This document shows, piece after piece, positions 6,345-9,686 of a stretch of 9,686 nt of DNA; within the stretch, counting starts at the first letter, position 1; the number at the start of each line of letters is the position of its first letter. The translations under genes and the position numbers were made by a program. The notes under the pieces were generated by a model. That model saw only the letters and a list, made by a program, of their open reading frames with translations, searched no databases and had not been told where the DNA came from. Source of the DNA: Verrucomicrobiales bacterium (GTDB lineage Bacteria; Verrucomicrobiota; Verrucomicrobiia; Verrucomicrobiales; SLCJ01); assembly GCA_007125835.1 (NCBI GenBank), contig SLCJ01000085.1, positions 1 through 9,686 of the forward strand. Reading direction: 5' to 3'.

Positions 6345-6901
6345 GATTGGAAATGTCCGGAGTAAATGATTTGCTCGCCGTTCGGGCCTTCCAGGCGGAT
6401 GCGGAGCACGCTCTGCTCGACAAAAAACGCAACGTCCGCAATGCCGTCGGCAACGATCCAATCGGGCGTCGAGGGCCAGGTGGTGCCGACACGGTTGTAG
6501 AAGCCAAGACGATTGGTTCCGGACGCATCCGGCTCGAAGGCCAGCATCGCGAAGCGGAATTCGTTGTTCGGGCTGCGAAAACGCAGAATCAGCGCGCGCC
6601 CTTCGTCCCCCACCAGAGTGGGCGAGCCTCCCGACGTCGCCGAGGCGAAGTCGCTGTGGATCTGATAGCCATCGACCTGCCGCAGCATGCGCGACAACAA
6701 GTTGTTCACCTGCGGAGCCTGCTCGAGCAAAAACGCCTGGCGACCCATCATCTGGAAAAATCCGGTTTGCTGCGAGAGCATGACCAAAGAGACCCCCGCC
6801 ACCATGGTCGTCACCAACATCACCAGTGCCAGCTCCACCAGAGTGAAGCCGGAACGGCGGGCGCGCCCAGCACGGCGCTTTGATGTGCGGGTGGAGATCA
6901 T
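6341..6901 (-). CDS. Type IV pilin-like protein (pseudopilin, GspJ-like), second gene of operon
   Basis: The protein has 186 residues. The basic leader and RRSGFTLVELALVMLV give a textbook class III signal: cleavage after Gly18, N-methyl-Phe19, Glu23 at +5, and a hydrophobic helix to about residue 42. The helix continues amphipathically (LLEQAPQVNNLLSRMLRQVDGYQ, about 58-80 in part), followed by a small beta-rich globular domain ending in a pattern IADVAFFVEQSVLRIRLEG (about 154-172) that resembles the end of GspJ-type minor pseudopilins. Its role is inferred as a minor subunit that, with its two neighbours, primes a secretion or pilus filament. It overlaps both neighbours by 4 bases (ATGA) at 6898-6901 and 6341-6344. 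No Shine-Dalgarno motif is visible, consistent with coupling to the upstream gene. Confidence 0.9.
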   Translation of the reverse strand: MISTRTSKRRAGRARRSGFTLVELALVMLVTTMVAGVSLVMLSQQTGFFQMMGRQAFLLEQAPQVNNLLSRMLRQVDGYQIHSDFASATSGGSPTLVGDEGRALILRFRSPNNEFRFAMLAFEPDASGTNRLGFYNRVGTTWPSTPDWIVADGIADVAFFVEQSVLRIRLEGPNGEQIIYSGHFQS

Positions 6902-7392
6902 CTTGATCGGACAACGGTTCTTGACTTGACGTAGGTGCGCGAGCCTACGTTGTAGGTCAGGTGGCTCTGCAGGCGGTAGGCTTCCATGCGCGCCGGATTG
7001 GTTTCAGGGGTGCCGGTGCCGCCGGCCTCAGGCAGGTTACCCTCGTCGGGGACACGTGTGCGGGTAACGGTCGCCGTGATCACCACGCCTCCCATCGTGC
7101 GCCCAATCTCCACCACCTCGTCATCTGTATCCGGGCTCTGCGGCCACGGCGAATTCTCATCCAGGAAATCCTCAAAAGGCACACGCTCCGCCCGCGCCAC
7201 CTCAAAAGTCATGTAGGCATCCGAAAGATTTTGCATGATTGTCCACTGCCGCCCGCTGAGGGCATTGAGCGAACCCCGCATCATGATCAGCGACAAAACC
7301 AACAGCATGGAAAGAGCCAGCGCCGCCTCGGCAAGCGCGCTGCCACGCCGCCGCCATCCGGCCGATGGTGTTCTGCCTGGGGGGATTTTCAT
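6898..7392 (-). CDS. Pilin-like protein, first gene of pseudopilin operon
   Basis: The protein has 164 residues. The leader (MKIPPGRTPSAGWRRRGSAL) ends in RRRG, with cleavage expected after Gly17; Glu22 then stands at +5 (S-A-L-A-E), and the hydrophobic helix runs to about residue 38. The mature part has a helix (LSDAYMTFEVARAERV, about 56-71), an acidic loop (DENSPWPQSPDTDDE, 78-92), then strands VVITATVTRTRV (103-114) and a Gly/Pro loop. Its small size and place at the head of the operon suit a GspI/GspH-type or 'Verru_Chthon cassette B'-type subunit. The leader is less typical than FTLVE, so detection by standard prepilin patterns may fail. The ATG at 7390-7392 follows a weak acagg. A stop-start overlap (tcat at 6898-6901 on the plus strand) couples it to the next gene. 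Confidence 0.83.
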   Translation of the reverse strand: MKIPPGRTPSAGWRRRGSALAEAALALSMLLVLSLIMMRGSLNALSGRQWTIMQNLSDAYMTFEVARAERVPFEDFLDENSPWPQSPDTDDEVVEIGRTMGGVVITATVTRTRVPDEGNLPEAGGTGTPETNPARMEAYRLQSHLTYNVGSRTYVKSRTVVRSR

Positions 7393-7459
7393 AAGCCTGT
7401 CGCAGGAACGGGCAGCCCGCGCCGATCAATCGCTGCACGGGTGCACCAGTTCCGTTTTC

Positions 7460-7488
7460 ATTTTACCCTCCCCCCAGCGGAACGGAAA
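7460..7488 (-). promoter_or_regulatory. Possible promoter of the pilin-like operon
   Basis: On the minus strand a TAAAAT hexamer (plus-strand bases 7460-7465) matches the -10 consensus at five of six positions and is preceded by ggg. At 17 bases upstream lies TTTCCG, a weak -35 match. It would give a 5' leader of roughly 60 bases before the ATG at 7392. The surrounding sequence is AT-rich. This is a pattern match only. Confidence 0.3.
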
Positions 7489-7595
7489 GCATAAATTCAC
7501 ATTTTTCAAAATTCTCCCTATCTCATGACAATGAGGAAAATTCCCGCCAACACAGCGGAATTCGGGACTCTCGAGCCAGGGGGCACCTCTTTTCG

Positions 7596-7624
7596 TTCGC
7601 CAAAACCCGCGGCTCGGGTAAAAT
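7596..7624 (+). promoter_or_regulatory. Possible promoter of selB
   Basis: TAAAAT at 7619-7624 matches the -10 consensus at five of six positions; TTCGCC at 7596-7601, 17 bases upstream, is a weak -35. The palindrome acccg/cgggt (7605-7619) fills the spacer and could be an operator. The expected leader is about 50 bases. No strong ribosome binding site precedes the ATG at 7679. Confidence 0.3.
7605..7619. promoter_or_regulatory. Short palindrome in the putative selB promoter
   Basis: acccg (7605-7609), loop cggct and cgggt (7615-7619) form a perfect 5-bp inverted repeat touching the putative -10 element. It might bind a dimeric regulator; five-base arms occur often by chance in GC-rich DNA. 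Confidence 0.25.
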
Positions 7625-7678
7625 TCGCGAACAGAACCGATTCCGGGCTGTGTTTCTCGCTGCCGGAACCTCCGCACC

Positions 7679-9646
7679 ATGCATCATTACATTCTAGGCA
7701 CAGCTGGCCACATTGACCACGGAAAGTCGAGCCTCGTCCGGGCGCTCACCGGCACCGACCCCGACCGCCTGCCGGAAGAAAAGAAGCGGGGCATGACCAT
7801 TACCCTCGGATTCGCCCACCTCAGCCTTTCGTCTCCCCTCGGCGGCCCGCTTGAGATCGGTCTTGTCGATGTGCCAGGCCACAGCGATTTCATCCGCCAA
7901 ATGGTCGCCGGAGCCGGGGCCATCCATGCCGCCCTGCTGGTTGTCGCCGCCGACGACGGCTGGATGCCGCAGAGCGAGGAACACCTGCAAATCCTCGATT
8001 ATTTGGGAATCCGCCATGGCGTGGTCGCCCTCACCAAAGCCGACCTGAGCGAAGATCCGGGCTTCGCCGCCGAATGCGTGCGCGAAGACCTTCGGAATAG
8101 CCCCTTCGAAAACGCTCCGGTCATTCCGGTCAGCTCCCACACGGGCGCCGGTCTCGACGAATTGCGCGCCGCCCTGTCGTCGCTCTTCGCCTCCCTTCCG
8201 CCGCCCGCCGACATTGGCAAGCCAAGACTCTTCATCGACCGCGCCTTCTCCCCAAAGGGCATCGGCACCGTGGTCACAGGCACCCTCACCGGCGGCCCGC
8301 TCTCCGTCGGCGACGAGGTGGTGCTTAATCCAGGAGGAATCCGCACGTCGATCCGCTCGTTGCAGAATCATTTCCGCCAAGTTGAAACCGCGCTCCCCGG
8401 CATGCGCACCGCCGTACAACTGACGGAAATCGGCCTCGCCACCAAGGGCAAACCGGGAGCCGCGCGGGGGCTCGTGCTCTCCACTCCCCCGCTCGAACAC
8501 ACCACCCGCGTGATCGACATTTCCGTCTCTCGCTCGCCGCGCGCGTCCCCGGCCCCAGCCCATTCCCGCTCGCTGCGCAACCAACAGCGCGTCGCCGTCC
8601 TTCATGGAACCCGGGTGGTGCGCGGCCGCATCCGCTTCGCCGGAGGCACCGCCGAACTCGCCGCCGGCGAAACCGCATTCGCCCGCATCCGCCTCGAAGA
8701 GGAACTGCCCGCATTCAATGGCGACCGCCTCGTCCTGCGCGACTCCGGCCAGCATCACACGCTTGCTGGCGCGGTGGTCCTCGACTCATCGCCAACGGGC
8801 CAGCCACTCGCCCGTCAGTTGGAAACCGGATTTCTTAAAGATCACCTCAAGGCCTTCGCCAACAGCTCCCCCGAACCCGCCATCCAGGCACTGCTCCGCC
8901 GCGACCTGATCCTCGACACCCGCCACCTCCTCCTCCACTCCCCTTTCAACCAAACCGCCGTATCTCGGGCCGCCGCCGCGCTTGTCGCCCAAAACCTCGC
9001 CACCTCCGGGTCCGACCGCTTGATGGATCGCGCCTGGTGGGAACACGCCCGAAAAACCGCCGCCAACGCCATCGACGAACTCCACCGCAAACGCCCGGAA
9101 GAACCCGGCCTGGGTCTGTCCGCGCTGCGCTCCGCCATCGGCCCCGACAAAATCGGCAACCGGCGTCTGTTCGACGAATTGATCGAAGCCCTCGCCGCTG
9201 AAGGCTTCGAACGAAGCGGCCCCGTCATCCGCCGTATTGGCCACGAACCCCGCCTGCCCGAAGCCATGCGCGAAACCGCCAACGCCATGCTCACCGCCCT
9301 GGTCAAGGGTGGAGTCGATCCACCCCTCAAACGCGACCTGCTCAATGTCCCCCACGGACCGAAAATCCTGCGCTTTCTCGTGCGCCAGGAGCTGGCCGTC
9401 GACCTCGACGAACGCTTCGCCGTATCCACCGAAACCTACGGCCAGATCCGCGACCAGGTGCTCGACACCATCCGCACACAGGGCCCCGCCCGCGCCACCG
9501 ACCTCCGCCAGGCCCTCGGCATCTCACGCAAACTCCTCATGCCCACTCTGGAACGCATGGACGCACTGAAACTCACCCGCCGCGACGGCGACTTCCGCCA
9601 CCTCGGAACCAACGCCCAACCCACCCAAAATTCCACTACCACCTAA
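7679..9646 (+). CDS. selB: Selenocysteine-specific translation elongation factor SelB
   Basis: The protein has 655 residues, close to the usual SelB length (about 610-640). SelB is a cytoplasmic GTPase that carries Sec-tRNA(Sec) to UGA codons marked by a SECIS hairpin. The GTPase domain holds G1 GHIDHGKS (10-17), a SelB-type switch with DRLPEEKKRGMTITLGFA (29-46), G3 DVPGH (64-68), G4 TKAD (119-122) and G5 SSHTG (152-156). The LPEEKKRG and LGFA segments set SelB apart from EF-Tu. Beta-barrel domains II (RLFIDRAFSPKGIGTVVTG, 183-201) and III follow to about residue 370, then the C-terminal winged-helix array (about 380-645) that binds SECIS RNA, closing with LKLTRRDGDFRHLG. The reading frame is intact, so the pathway should be functional. 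selA, selD and the Sec tRNA gene are not in the window. It is transcribed away from the pilin operon. Confidence 0.95.
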   Translation: MHHYILGTAGHIDHGKSSLVRALTGTDPDRLPEEKKRGMTITLGFAHLSLSSPLGGPLEIGLVDVPGHSDFIRQMVAGAGAIHAALLVVAADDGWMPQSEEHLQILDYLGIRHGVVALTKADLSEDPGFAAECVREDLRNSPFENAPVIPVSSHTGAGLDELRAALSSLFASLPPPADIGKPRLFIDRAFSPKGIGTVVTGTLTGGPLSVGDEVVLNPGGIRTSIRSLQNHFRQVETALPGMRTAVQLTEIGLATKGKPGAARGLVLSTPPLEHTTRVIDISVSRSPRASPAPAHSRSLRNQQRVAVLHGTRVVRGRIRFAGGTAELAAGETAFARIRLEEELPAFNGDRLVLRDSGQHHTLAGAVVLDSSPTGQPLARQLETGFLKDHLKAFANSSPEPAIQALLRRDLILDTRHLLLHSPFNQTAVSRAAAALVAQNLATSGSDRLMDRAWWEHARKTAANAIDELHRKRPEEPGLGLSALRSAIGPDKIGNRRLFDELIEALAAEGFERSGPVIRRIGHEPRLPEAMRETANAMLTALVKGGVDPPLKRDLLNVPHGPKILRFLVRQELAVDLDERFAVSTETYGQIRDQVLDTIRTQGPARATDLRQALGISRKLLMPTLERMDALKLTRRDGDFRHLGTNAQPTQNSTTT

Positions 9647-9665
9647 CCCATGTTCTGACTGCGCC

Positions 9666-9686
9666 CGATCACCGATCACCGATCAC
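9666..9686 (+). repeat. Three copies of heptamer cgatcac at the right edge
   Basis: cgatcac occurs at 9666-9672, 9673-9679 and 9680-9686, ending exactly at the window edge, so the array may continue. It starts 19 bases after the selB stop codon. It could be a simple tandem repeat in the selB 3' region. Confidence 0.7.

Larger units (their letters stand above)
7393..7678. other. Divergent intergenic region between pilin operon and selB
   Basis: This 286-bp gap separates two divergently transcribed units and should hold both promoters. Bases about 7455-7560 are AT-richer than anything nearby. It carries two outward-facing copies of GGGTAAAAT (see promoter entries) and a 5-bp palindrome (acccg, loop cggct, cgggt) at 7605-7619. 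I see no tRNA, riboswitch or ORF with protein character in it. Confidence 0.6.

Noticed and set aside
4506..6365. Long plus-strand frames (4506-5471 and 5475-6365) opposite the large pilin-like gene
   Set aside because: They are His/Arg/Gly-rich, have no domain character, and lie antisense to a gene with a clear prepilin leader and operon structure. In GC-rich DNA such shadows are common.
4422..6914. An 830-codon open frame that would extend the large pilin-like gene upstream by 190 codons
   Set aside because: The first 190 codons lie antiphase over the clear 186-aa pilin gene and have Arg/Gly/His-rich shadow composition; the ATGA overlap at 6341-6344 and the leader plus hydrophobic helix give the true start at 6344.
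7694..8758. A 354-codon minus-strand frame inside selB
   Set aside because: It is antisense to an unmistakable SelB GTPase and has the Gly/Ala/Glu-rich composition of a shadow frame.

Overview
The window is GC-rich, densely coding bacterial chromosome with seven supportable protein genes and no rRNA or tRNA gene that I could find. The best guess for the host is a member of the Verrucomicrobiota or a related PVC lineage. This is inference from the type of gene content: a Tat- or Sec-exported calcineurin-like phosphoesterase, a GYF_2-like plus bacterial-PH membrane protein, a pseudopilin cassette with one very large member, and start codons without clear Shine-Dalgarno motifs. No marker gene in the window proves it.

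Layout, left to right. (1) 1-1166, plus strand: the 3' part of an exported metallophosphoesterase whose start lies off the left edge. (2) 1167-1638: a 472-bp non-coding stretch with three copies (two intact, one damaged) of a small hairpin repeat, in both orientations. (3) 1639-3094, plus strand: a YbjN-like protein, then a membrane protein with an N-terminal GYF_2-like domain and a C-terminal PH-like domain. (4) 3095-3452: a second non-coding stretch with two further hairpins and a three-unit 29-bp tandem array of the same repeat family. (5) 3453-4409, plus strand: a 318-residue protein that I do not recognise. (6) 7392-4422, minus strand: a three-gene operon of pilin-like proteins (164, 186 and 640 aa), with both internal junctions being 4-bp ATGA overlaps. 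(7) 7393-7678: an AT-richer divergent promoter region. (8) 7679-9646, plus strand: selB, the selenocysteine-specific elongation factor. The window ends in three copies of a heptamer.

How the parts work together: the pilin-like operon is the only clear multi-protein system. The two smaller proteins have the class III leader (Gly at -1, Glu at +5). The large one has the leader shape but Leu at +5, as in tip subunits of the GspK or PilX kind, so the three probably assemble at the tip of a type II secretion-like or type IV pilus-like filament in the inner membrane. SelB implies that the organism decodes UGA as selenocysteine, although neither a selenoprotein nor the rest of that machinery is in view.

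The least explained signal is the dispersed hairpin repeat in the two non-coding stretches that bracket the YbjN/PH gene pair. Its copies keep the stem while changing the paired bases in a compensatory way, share an 11-base tail, and occur as singletons, as an inverted pair and as a tandem array.
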